64,000 bases of DNA from Lineus longissimus. Its lineage: Eukaryota; Nemertea; Pilidiophora; Heteronemertea; Lineidae. Both the position numbers and the translations under genes were made by a program. Shown piece after piece: positions 46,501 through 57,770 of this stretch. Each line of letters starts with the position of its first letter. Position 1 is the first letter of the stretch. The notes under the pieces were generated by a model that made no database searches, was not told the DNA's origin, and worked only from the letters and a program-made list of their open reading frames with translations. The stretch is taken from the NCBI RefSeq assembly GCF_910592395.1, contig NC_088317.1, positions 1,364,001 to 1,428,000 on the forward strand, written 5' to 3'.

Positions 46501-49146
46501 CGGGGTATCGTATGCGTGAATGCATAGATGCGGTTTTCGTGAAACCTTTTTCGACATTGCTGAAGGGAATGAGTAGCATTGGCCACTTTGAACATTAATC
46601 GATGCTAAGTTCTTTCTCGTCTGCTTCAGAGACTCGTTGATTGTTTCCCTGGGTAACTGTTTGACCAGTTTCTACGCCGGATTCGTAATCTTTTCGCTCC
46701 TTGGCTTCTTGGCAGGACAGCTGGGCACAACAGTCGACAAGGTGGCCAGTAGTGGTAAGAACATCCTCATAATACTCGCATGCATACTGCTTAAAGTGAG
46801 CTTATCCCGATCCTGTTCGATCTTATAATAATGGGAGAGAACGCTGAAACCAATTTGACATGGATAGAAATAATGAAATGGCAAACTGGCATATTGTCCA
46901 GTACGGTTTCTGTTTGAACAGTTGTATTTCCACATTCCGGTTGCTGTTCCACACTCCGGTTGCTGTTCCATTTCCACATCACCTAAAAGCACATACCTCC
47001 TTCTTTTAGGTGTTGGCCTCGCCTTTATCGTCTATCCCGAAGCAGTGGTTCGAATGCCCCTACCTACCCTATGGGCCATTCTCTTCTTCGTCATGCTGTT
47101 GACCTTGGGTCTCGACTCGCAGTTTGCCCTGGTAGAGACCGTCACCACCGCCTTCGTCGACAAGTGGCCCGATACGCTCCGACCAAGAAAGACCATTGTC
47201 ATCCTCGGTACCAGTGTAATCATGTACTTGCTTGGGTTGACCATGTGTACCAACGTACGTATTTCCTCAATCCCAGGTTTTGGAAAGCGGATTTTGACCA
47301 GAAAAAACTTCAAAGGTTTTCAGTTGAGTGCTGAACGATAGTTTCGTATTCCTTTGAACTTCAGCATTTCAAGTGATTTCGAGATCTTTGGCATCATTTC
47401 CCGAGATTTGATGTCAGTGGTCAGTGATTCGGACATCATTTTTCTTTCTCTTGTATCATTTTCCGACATCTGATAACATTCTCAGAGATCTCGTATAATC
47501 TTCCGAAGTATCAGCATCATTTTCCGTGATCGGATATCAATTTCGTGTATTCCGTGTATTCTTCGTGTTCTTACTCAACATGTATTGTGCATGTTCTTCA
47601 TTGCAGGGTGGAGCCTGGCTGCTACAACTAATGGATGAATACTCTGGCGGCTGGAATGTGCTACTGATCTCGCTGTGTGAATGCATGTCCATCGCCTGGG
47701 TCTACGGTTTCCTCCGATTCCGCAAGGACATCGGCGTCATGCTCGGAAACAAATTCTGCGGCTGTATCCCATGGTTGCCGATCTCGTGGTGGTGGGCTGT
47801 CTGCTGGTGTTTCATTACCCCTCTCGGTAAGTGTTTGAGCAGAGGCGTAGAGTATCCGCTGGTATGTCAATGAAGCTGACCGCTTGACAGCCACTGTGAA
47901 TTGTGAACATGAATTGAGAGGGTCATAACACCGTCGTACCGCACAATGTCTCTCCTCTAGAGTCCTAGATAAGTGAGGAGACGAAGTGTACTCGGTATCC
48001 TTATGGTGAGGCTGGACGTATCGAATTCTTAGCAGACGACACCATAAAGATCAGTTCATCCCATTCTTAGCAGACGGCATCCTGACATAACCAGGGGTTT
48101 CAATATACTCCGGCCGCTTCTCAATATTTCAAACGTGGTAGTAGTATCAAAATCCAGAATCCAAGGATGAGCAGACGGCAACAGAACCCTGTCAAAAATT
48201 GATAAACGAGGTTACCTTTCTTTGATATCAATGAACCGCTCTCGTTCCAGGTGTGCTTTTCATCATGGTGTTCTCCTGGGTGCGGTACACACCTCTGAAA
48301 TATGATTGGTACATCTACCCAACGTGGGCCCAGGCTCTTGGTTGGTTGATGACGTTTTCAGTCATCTGCGGTCTGATCATCACGCCCATCGTGCAGTTAA
48401 TCTGCTGCAGGAAGGGAAGCTGCGGCGATGTAAGTGATACACGTTGATCTGAAGATGCCGGTGTGTAAGCGATATTTGGAGAAAGTTCCCAGAACAATGG
48501 GAAAGAACGGTGCCTGAAGCCATAACGTCTAGAACCGGCATTGTTTCGTCCCTTCGTTTGATCTTTTGTGAATCCTCTCTGAAGACGTCTCAAGGGCCTG
48601 GTTTCGATTGATTGGCCTGGCCTAGTTTCTTACTTTTCCGAGGATTTTCGCCGCAATATCTGTCAAGTCGGTTTGATCGGTTCAAAACACATTTCATCAC
48701 AAACATTTGCGTTGACCTTTTAAAATAGTTAACGACTTTAAAATAATTTGCTTTCCTTTGTAGCGCTGCAAAAGCCTGGTCTACCCAACACGTGGCTGGG
48801 GTCCTGCTCTACTCAAGCACAGGAAACTTATCGACTGGGTTCCAATGTACACTACGGACATAGAGGCCTACAAGGCAGAGAGGGACGGCGGAATGGTGCC
48901 AATGGGAGGAGTAAGTACATTTATTCATTTTCGTCATGAACATCCAATATGGCTGCCAAGTGGCCATCTTTGTTTTCTTGGTGTGTTGGTTTCTAAGTTG
49001 CAGCGCTGTGTTCTGCTGATTCGGTGCTCTACTGTATCCCTAGGTCGCAATCTCATTTCTTATTTATTAATTTCCAGGTTGACAGCAAGGAAGGCACCGT
49101 CAACCCCGGATACGCTGCAGACAACGATGACAAGACTGCGTTCTAA
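40563..49146 (+). CDS. SLC6 Na+/Cl- neurotransmitter transporter, glycine-transporter-like
   Basis: Twelve exons: 40563-40655, 44146-44169, 44514-44682, 44973-45251, 45560-45882, 46145-46383, 46630-46754, 47010-47254, 47607-47826, 48251-48429, 48764-48910 and 49078-49146. All joins are in phase, giving 703 aa. Twelve membrane helices can be laid out. TM1 carries the family signature [20 protein letters not shown]. The large extracellular loop has N-glycosylation sequons (NCT, NIT, NGS, NET). TM6 reads [20 protein letters not shown]; the SLSA version resembles GlyT2 (SLC6A5) more than GlyT1 (SLGC), though SLC6A14-type carriers share it. It should couple sodium and chloride gradients to uptake of glycine or a related amino acid at the plasma membrane. 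Intron 1 is 3.5 kb and exon 2 is a 24-nt microexon. Substrate assignment is inference. Confidence 0.92.
40656..44145 (+). other. Intron 1 of the SLC6 gene
   Basis: A 3.5-kb intron between a 31-codon first exon and an 8-codon second exon. No nested gene is supported. A short direct repeat (AAAGTATTCTTTTGTATTTA twice) lies at about 42657-42702. Confidence 0.6.
44689..44740 (+). promoter_or_regulatory. Cluster of AGGTCA nuclear-receptor half-sites
   Basis: Intron 3 of the transporter gene begins with a short tandem array in which AAGGTCA/AGGTCA occurs five times, twice as TCAAGGTCA, the ERR/NR5A monomer consensus. It may be an enhancer or simply a small tandem repeat. Confidence 0.35.
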
Positions 49147-50535
49147 ACAGATATGCACTAGTTAACCGGGTGGTCAAACGATCCTTCCTGGCCGCGCAGT
49201 CACGTGATATGCTCGTCATGACGTTATTATACTTGAACTATTGAACGAAGTTTTGGATAAGAGACCGTAACGTTCTTGCAAAAATGGATGCATCCAGAAG
49301 ATTAGTACTTGTATAAAGCATTTTTATGGAAGTTAATGATGGTTTCGTCCTTTTGTGCGAGACCAGTGACGTCAATGTTTTTGACGGCGAAAACAGTCGA
49401 ATGTTATATTCCGTCCTACGCGGAGCTAGGCTGGAGTGCTCTGCAATGTCAGTTTTATACCAAGTAGCTTTTTAGCAAAATATTGTAAATTACACTTGCA
49501 TATAATCTTTTGTAGATACTGATAATTTATAAGGCTCCAATGCATCAAAAGAGAAGCTGACTGTTGGATTTTCGCTGTTTCATTACCTCGATACAGTTTT
49601 TAACGGGTCTTGATATTGGCGGACAGCCTTTCCGCCATAAGGCGTTGGTCCTGCCACGAAAGCAGGGTTCGCCGCTGCCTTTCCAAAACTGAACCTATAG
49701 CTTTGATCACCTGGTCCCATAGCTAGAGCCTCAATATCGATGTTGTCTTATGAGGGAATTGGGCGTCTGCTGTATTGCTGTCATAACTTTGATCAGGACG
49801 ATTTTCCGTCCACGCCCTGTCCGGCCCTTCTGCAAAAGCTTCACTATTCTATTGCTCGATAACTCACCAGGGGCTGCTGTTACTGCCAAAGGAGGTTTGG
49901 GGACTGTTTTCCGTCAACGCCCTATAAGATTGAAAATGCAACAAGCCAGGCCTATAAAGGTTTGAAAGCAATGAAAATTCAGCATTAATCAATAATATGT
50001 CATTGTGATTATTTAGAACAGCTGCCTTATGTAGATATACGCATAGTTTATTTTAAAGAATATATGATTATTATCATCAATTGAGATAATGTTTTAACAC
50101 GGACCAAGAATTTATATAAAATTCTCACGGATTTACAGTTAGCGATATACATGTCCCGTTTCAATAATTCGTTGTGCAGTCTCACATTTTCTTTGTATTT
50201 CGCCAATTCCATATAGTAAAGTCTGGACTATCATCGAACCTCTGGACCAAGTACCTTTTACTTGTAATTTTTGGTCGGTGGATTGATCTGCTCTTTGTTG
50301 GTTTTATGTTAAATGACCATTTTACATTTTATCTTGCCTGCTTTTCATTGTTTTATTGTCTTGTACTCTACGGTTATCCTAACATTAAATCTGTATGAAA
50401 TATTCCAGTTTTTTTGTTACATTGTATTTTTGTCAAACTTCGCTCGTCGTCGCCGATACTTCAAATTGATGCAACAACCATGGCAATATGATAGTTCTGC
50501 CTTTCAAACTATTGTCTTTGGAACAATTTTAAAAA

Positions 50536-50735
50536 GACCGGTATTATTTACCCGACCGTCGGATCTACATTGAAGGAAATCGGTCTTGTTGACCCGACCG
50601 TCGGATCTCGAGTGAAGGAAATCGGTCCTGTGTACACGACGGTCGGGTGACCAATACTGAAATTCTTCACTCGACCCGACGCCGTCGTGTCTCGAGTGAA
50701 GGAATTTGGTACTATTCACCCGGCCGTCCGGCGCA
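50536..50735. repeat. Degenerate ~42-bp tandem and inverted repeats
   Basis: The word CCCGACCGTCGGATCT recurs near 50551 and 50593, followed each time by GTGAAGGAAATCGGTC-like sequence. An inverted version (ACGACGGTCGGGTGAC) and further diverged copies continue to about 50735. It has no coding potential. Confidence 0.5.
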
Positions 50736-51080
50736 AGTCTGCTGACAAGGTTGCCCACCTCTCCGCTGGGCAACCAAACTACAACACCAGAACTTGGTCT
50801 GAGGTGTAGTAGGAGAAAAGGTCCTCGAACAGAAGCAGGAGTGAGAAGGGAGAATAGTATGTATGGCCCGCTTGACCTACATCCGCCGCCATTGTTTCCC
50901 CTCGCTTCCCGCTCACTATCCCTAGTGGCGGCTTTGGGAACATTATATTGTAGTCGGGTCAATAGCGCAGAAAATCTCAGTCAAGACACGACAGTCGGCC
51001 GAATAATAATTTTCTTTTAAAAAACAACACGAAAAACGAAACACCACTGAAATAGCTGAGCAAAGGTGTTCATGGCCTTT

Positions 51081-51086
51081 TTTATT
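51081..51086 (-). terminator. Likely polyadenylation signal of the helicase gene
   Basis: AATAAA on the minus strand, about 730 bases past the helicase stop codon, in T-rich context on the plus strand. Confidence 0.4.
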
Positions 51087-51814
51087 GCATTGAAAAGAAA
51101 GTAACATGCCTACATGTGACACTGTTGTGCCGTGAGAATGACCGTTTCAAGAACCACATTATCACTGTGGACAATCGTACGCTTGTTATGATATCACCAG
51201 AGAGGAGAGTCTATTTTGTTATTCAGGGTTGTCCTTTCCAATGTCCATCTTCCATGCGGTTAGTTCAATATACGGTTACACCGCAGCGCGTTGGTATGTG
51301 GACTTGCTGACACCCCTCAATAACAAAGAACAGTCCATGGGATCGACTCTACCAGCACAACAATAACTGTAGCAATGGTCCCCACCGTATGGAAGAACAT
51401 GAAGCTTATATATGGCACTTATATAACATGCATGCGAAGCAATCGCCATCGGCCATAAATAGAATGATTGCCAAAGAAATGGGTAACTTTAAGTTTCATC
51501 GGCTATATTTGGCACATTTTGACAACAACTGTAACATGGATCGTAGGATTCAGTATTTGATATCAAGACAATTGAAATAAATACACAAATTATATACAAT
51601 GGCCTGGACTCTTCTTGGCTTTTAAGTATTCCACTGGCCATGGTGGTCTTCGCAACGTCAGAGTTTCTGATAGTAGGTGTTACCATCTTTGCTCCGGGGA
51701 ATACGTCTTAGCGACGTGCCCCAACCTCCCGTCATCTGAGGGAAGAAACTTGGCCACGTGATCGACACCCCGGAAAGTCAACAATTCCGCGGCACCGCAA
51801 AACACCACTCCTGT

Positions 51815-54800
51815 CTACTTTTCCTGTCGACCCGATATCTGGCGTAAGATGGCAAGCATCACTCGGCCCTCTCTACAGTTCGGGGACCAGTCTGTTGGCT
51901 GTGGATTTTCGAATTTCTCGTCTAGAACTTCAAAGAATTCCTGGTGAAGAGCCTGAATAATAAAAAGATTGAAGAACATTTCATTGCCCAGTCATTCAGT
52001 CTTCGCCACAGTTTCCAATGATGAGCAGCAAATTTCACCAATTCCATGTACTCTCAGGATTCGCATTCAATTCAGTACAAATTCCACATTTTAACGAACG
52101 GCGTAGGCCTTGGACGTTTTCCCAGAGACTATTGCTTCATTTGATACCGGACATCCCCCTCCGCATCTGACACAAACGCCTACCTTAAATTGCCGTGCTG
52201 TTTCACGCGAAGCACCAATGTTGATGAACGAGTCTATTACCATGCTGCACTTTCCATTAGCCTTTTCTTTCACTTCGAAGTCCAATGCGAACAGCAACAA
52301 AGGGACATGGCTGATGGCTGTGCAATCGTGGATGAACACCTGGAATACACACAATAGTTTGACCAACTGCATCCTCGAGTGCCAGAGTCAGTAATGTTGG
52401 TGACATCACAGATGGCGTCCTCAGAGGAAGCATCATAAACAAGTACAACTGAACTCACAATTTGTATGTGACGTCTTGTACTTTACTTTTTCAGTTTTTT
52501 GCCGCGAGCTACATCTTCACGATGTACGTGAAATTTCGAAACGATATCGCCGGTCACTTGTAGAAAGCATCAAATTTGATATTATAACTCCACAAACCTT
52601 TGACGTGTACATCTTCTGGTAGTAGACCAGGAATTTGTAGTCCAGATGTTGACCATTATTCACAGACTTGGGGTGCAGGTTAACTTCACCCTGTGCCGTT
52701 TCGATCTTGAAATAGTGGGCGCTGAAAGAAACAAGGAAATGTACAATGGTAACCAGGGGTTCTGGGGGTCAAACTCTCAGGTGACGAGAGGTGACAGATA
52801 CAATTTGGAACGCCGAAAGCGTGGAGGCTAAGTTGAAGAACGTCCGAGGGCTGATCGGAAGGTCGTGGGTTCGCGGGTTCGCGGGTCTGCCAGTGCCACT
52901 CGTTATTTTCAACTGGTCTGAACCAGTGGTTTTCAATATACTTCGCATGACGTATAGGAGTTACCACCTTCAACGCCGAACCACGTAGATCCAAGTGGCC
53001 CAAATCCCCCCCTCTTTGAACTGGTTATCGGAGTCGTATGGACTTCATGAAAGAACTACGCCATCGCCATCTTCAGGGCAATGTACGAACTGAAAAGACA
53101 AGAAGAGGTCTTTCCAGTTCCTACCTTGCCCTGAAGATGGCGATGGCGTAGTTCTTTCATGAAGTCCATACGACTCCGATAACCAGCTCAAAGGGGAGGG
53201 GATTTGGGCCACATAGATGTTAAATAGCCTGATCTCAGGATGATCATAGCGCTGTTTGTTTGCAACTTGGCTTCTAAAGAATGGTATCAAAATGACATTA
53301 GCGCTATTTCGGGAAGTACCAATCATTTAAAGTTTAAGATAATCAGAATGGGACTTACACTACGCCTAGTACAAGTTGGTTTGTGACTATCATCCCAACG
53401 TTTGGGTAAAGCCCAGCACACAGTACAGCCCGAAGAAGCATCTTGTTCTCTGAGTTGATGTTTGCTGCCTCATCCGATGGCGACTTCTCAGAGATGAATC
53501 CAAGGTCATAGACGTAGTCGGCCAAGTGTTGTTTATTTTTATTTATGGTCTGAAGATAAAAGCAATTTTTACGGAAAGGTACGGGTGAGGGTAAGGGAAT
53601 TCTGTCCGTAGATGAACGCTCATGGAAGGATCATTTATGTGCTTTAGGCTACGATGAAAAAGGGCATTGGAAGTACCACAGTCCCCCTAGCGCCAAAAAA
53701 TGTCCAGGCAGAGATTTTAGCAGAGGACATTGGCCGCAATTCACAATTTTTTGAGAGAAGTTATCCCAGTTACATTCACTATTACCCTATCCTTTACAAC
53801 TTCTTATCATTGACAAATGTAGGAATAGGACGTTATCTCAGCAAAATTTACGTTCATCCCCTGTTAACCTTTGCTAACCGTTGAACGTTTTGACAAACAT
53901 GAGGTTAATAGCATTCCGCGAAGATGACGTCACTGCAGCTGCTGCCCTCTATTTCCCCATCGCTAAATTACAGGCAATGTCGGACAAACATGCGGTTTCG
54001 TAATGGATTCAGGCTGTCTAACTAGGGCAGTTAGATTCAATCTGGCACATGTCCGAGTGTTAGAAATACTACATAATTGTTCTGAATATTTCTCTCTCTG
54101 ACTCTATTGTATCATTCATGCTAAAAACAATGCAGGGTCAAAGATAATTGACTTTGAAATAAGCTCAAATGCGTAGAAATAAGTGTCGATGTCCGACTGT
54201 CACGTGACTAAAACGTCATCAATATCTTATGCAAATGACCTTGTGAGCTATAAATAGTAACTTCGCGGGATGCTATTGTCTCTTGGTATATATATTGTAA
54301 TCTAGTGATAGGCTTAATATGTTTACTGCATTCATCTCACCTGCAGAGTTTCCTTGGAGAGGAAGTTATCCCAGCAATATTCGCGTTCATCCCCTCGCCT
54401 CCTCGCCTCTTGCCAACCGTTGAAGGCATTGACGAACATGAGGTGGTCACTGCATGTATTGTCTGCAATCTTTCTCATCTTCTCATTTGCTTCTTCTTGC
54501 TTCTTCTTTAAATGAGTTTAAAAAGAGGGCCAACATACAATTTTCAGAGTCAATTGAAATTAGTATTACCCAGGAAATCAACGGTTTAATAATTCGAGGG
54601 GAGAAAATTCAATGTGGTTACGTTGACTTTCACATTAACACACAAACCAATTAACGTATATCCTTATAGTATCAGCAGATCAGTATTTGGGTAAAATTAC
54701 TGCCCTGGGCAATATGAAATATCTTGATAATCAGCCTACCCTCGGAGCAAAGAATGGCGACTTGTAATCGAGGCTAGCTGCAATCGTGAGGATCGGGTCC

Positions 54801-57717
54801 AAACATCCAAGCAATGCTCCCAAAAGGATCATCTTTCCGATGTGTGGGTCGACTGGCAGCCGGGCGAGGTGGTAGCCAAGAGGGGTAAGCTCTTCGTTGG
54901 CGTCGAGGGCATTCTGGAACAAGATACTCTTCATTAAAAAGGCAAGTCAGGAGCTTTGCGCGAGCTCGCCATGGAACAGAGAGCAGTTACTTCGTTTTTG
55001 ATTGCATCCTCGTAGGAATCGCTGCTGTGCTAACGACTGATTCAGAAGGCCAATACAATAACACAGGTCGGTACCCATCCAGACTTCTCTGGCCATTTCA
55101 CTCGATACTGCCTACTTCCTAAGTGAACATGCTAACATCGGGGGAGTCATAGTCAAGTTGTTAGACTCTGTTTGCCCAGGACGGCCGGTTCATAAACTCT
55201 GTAACTCTTTCCACCTTCAGTGTAGCATTAGACGTACCAGCTTTTTTAGGAGTTCAACGGATCTCTCAACAGACTTTTGAGGGACTGTGTCCATGGCCTG
55301 CTGAAAAAACTCTGTGATCCTCCCCTGTGATATGTTCAGCAACTGCAAGGTTGGAAAATGCTGACATTATACATGTATCTGTTATTGCATAGAGTTAAAA
55401 GGTTGCTCAAGGCCGAATCGGTTGTATCGAAGAACATTATCTCAATGCTTTGTATCGCCATTGAGACTGAAGAAAGGCCTTCTCATTTGGTCTGTTGTTG
55501 GGCAGCTCCTGTGCGCATATTACTGGGACAGGGTTTATGGCATAACGGAATACCTCCAACTAGGGCAGCAAAAAACTGTAGAGCAACACCGTGCGCGAGA
55601 TATCCAAGCGACGATCCTGGTGAAAAGGATCTAAAGTCATCAACACCATCACTTTTCGTGAAACATACTTTTATCTGAAGACAAATCTCCTCTAATCTTA
55701 GGCGAAGCATCTCTGGCTTGTGCTGATCGACGAGCCTTTCGTGTTGATGCCGCGTATAGAGGTGATAACAGAGGCCAGGTTTGACTCTAAGAACAAAATA
55801 ATCAACTTTAAAATGACAATTACAGCGAATTAGAAGTTAGAAAGTTAGTCCGACTTTGCAAATAACAATCACTGAGCAATAATTCCCTATAAATGATGCT
55901 TCAAGTCGACAATACACTTCTTAGTTGTTTCAAACCTAAGCACCTACGTCTGCTGTTTTATAGCATTGATAACACTCCAAATTGTTGAGGAAATTGAGGT
56001 ATAGAGAATGCCCTATTAGTGAAGGGGCCTCCTAATCGTACCTCCCTGCCCTTCCCTTCCTCTGCTGAGAATTAGCCTTGCTATTCCACTCCGCTTGTAA
56101 GGTGGAAATGTTCTTCCTGGCATCGAAGTTCTTCAGCTTCAGCTTCCCACAGTCGATGACGTAGACTACATCATCCATGGTTATGCTGAAGTGAAGCAAA
56201 TCAACTATGAAATTAATGACAGGAATATAAAAATGTCATCCAATGGTACACGTGACTAGAGTATGGTTTTACTACCTACCAAATTTTCACTGGTAGCGAA
56301 CTTATTAGACGTCACAGGATAGCAAGGATAGCTCTTGATGATGATAGACACGTCATTGGTCTTAGCTAATTGGGTAATGATAGGTGTCAGTGCTTGTTTC
56401 CATTAAGACACTTGGTAAAGAAATATGTCGAGAAGTACTTTTTATCGTACGCGAGGAAGATTTGAGTTGGAACGCCTACAGTGCTTTAGGTGTCGTCACT
56501 GCTCTAGGCGTGCAAGTAGAACTGGGAATTTAAACGAGATTCAAAGGAAAAACTCCTAGTCATGTAAATTGAGAGATAAACGGATTATTGACGAAAGCCT
56601 GTAAAGAAACTACAGGAGATGTCAACGGATTAGAAATTTCACCAATAAGATGCAACAATTTTCCCGAAATAGGATAAAATGAAATGGCCAGGGCCATTGT
56701 GCTCACCTCATGTGGAGGAAAGATGGATAAAGAGCATGGTATTGTGTCATGTAGTGTTAGGTTTGATGTAGGTCCAAGCAATTACAATTTCCCCAAAATG
56801 GCCAATTTACAGTACATTCGACCTCTGTGACCTTGAAAAGTAGGTCAAATCAAAGAAGACCCGGGTGACACATAGAATGGTTGTTAGAATTAGATGTACC
56901 TATGATATAAAATTGGTGCCAATCGGGCAAGTCATTACTAGGAATAATGGCATTTTGAAGAATTTAGGATTTGGCCCCCTCCCTAGAGGCCAAACGGCAA
57001 ATCAGATCGCACCAAACTTCGGTACCTAAGATCGCCTGACCAAGGGGTACATGTGTACTTAATTTGTGATCAATAGTCATTGCAGTTAAGAAACGTGCCA
57101 TAGTTACGGCCTGACGGCGAATTTACGCCATTTGACCTCTGTGACCTTGACAAGAAGGTCAAATTAAAAACCTGTGTGACATATACTGTATGGTGGTAAG
57201 ATGTACCCATGATATCAAATTGGTGGCAATCGGGCAAGAAGTTAAGGAATAATCACATTTTTAAGGTTTTTGGATTTTGCCCCCTGGTGGTCAAGTGGTG
57301 AATCATATTGGACCAAACTTCGGTCCCTGAGATCACCTGACTAAGGGGTAAATGTGTACCAAATTTGGTATCAATAGTCATTGCAATTTAGAAACGTGCC
57401 ATCGTTACATCCTAACGGCCAATTTACACCATTTTACCTTTGTGACCTTGAAAAGGAGGTCAAATCAAAAACCCGGAGGATATATGATGCACCTTTGCTA
57501 GAAGTACCTACCATATTTTTTTCAAAATTTCCCGACTACTATTAAGGGAGATATTGCATATTTTCACTTTTAACGTTTGGCCCCCTGGTGGCCAAACCAT
57601 GAAACGAATCGGACCGAAACTTGGTCTCCAAGGTGTCATTACATAAGGGTACATGTGTACCAAGTTTCAACTCAATAGCTCTAACAGTTACGAAACGTGC
57701 CCTGCTAACGGACGACG

Positions 57718-57770
<53 letters not shown>

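Larger units (their letters stand above)
49147..51814. other. 3' flanks of convergent SLC6 and helicase genes
   Basis: No supported gene. The left part is the SLC6 3' UTR. A degenerate tandem/inverted repeat lies at 50536-50735. TTTATT at 51081-51086 (AATAAA on the minus strand) is the likely polyadenylation signal of the helicase gene, 730 bases beyond its stop. Confidence 0.5.

Noticed and set aside
52995-53110. Candidate helicase exon after TTTTCAG containing [13 protein letters not shown]
   Set aside because: It has an in-frame TGA, no phase joins it to either neighbour, and the flanking exons 53359 and 52721 join perfectly without it; it lies in the intronic hairpin arm.
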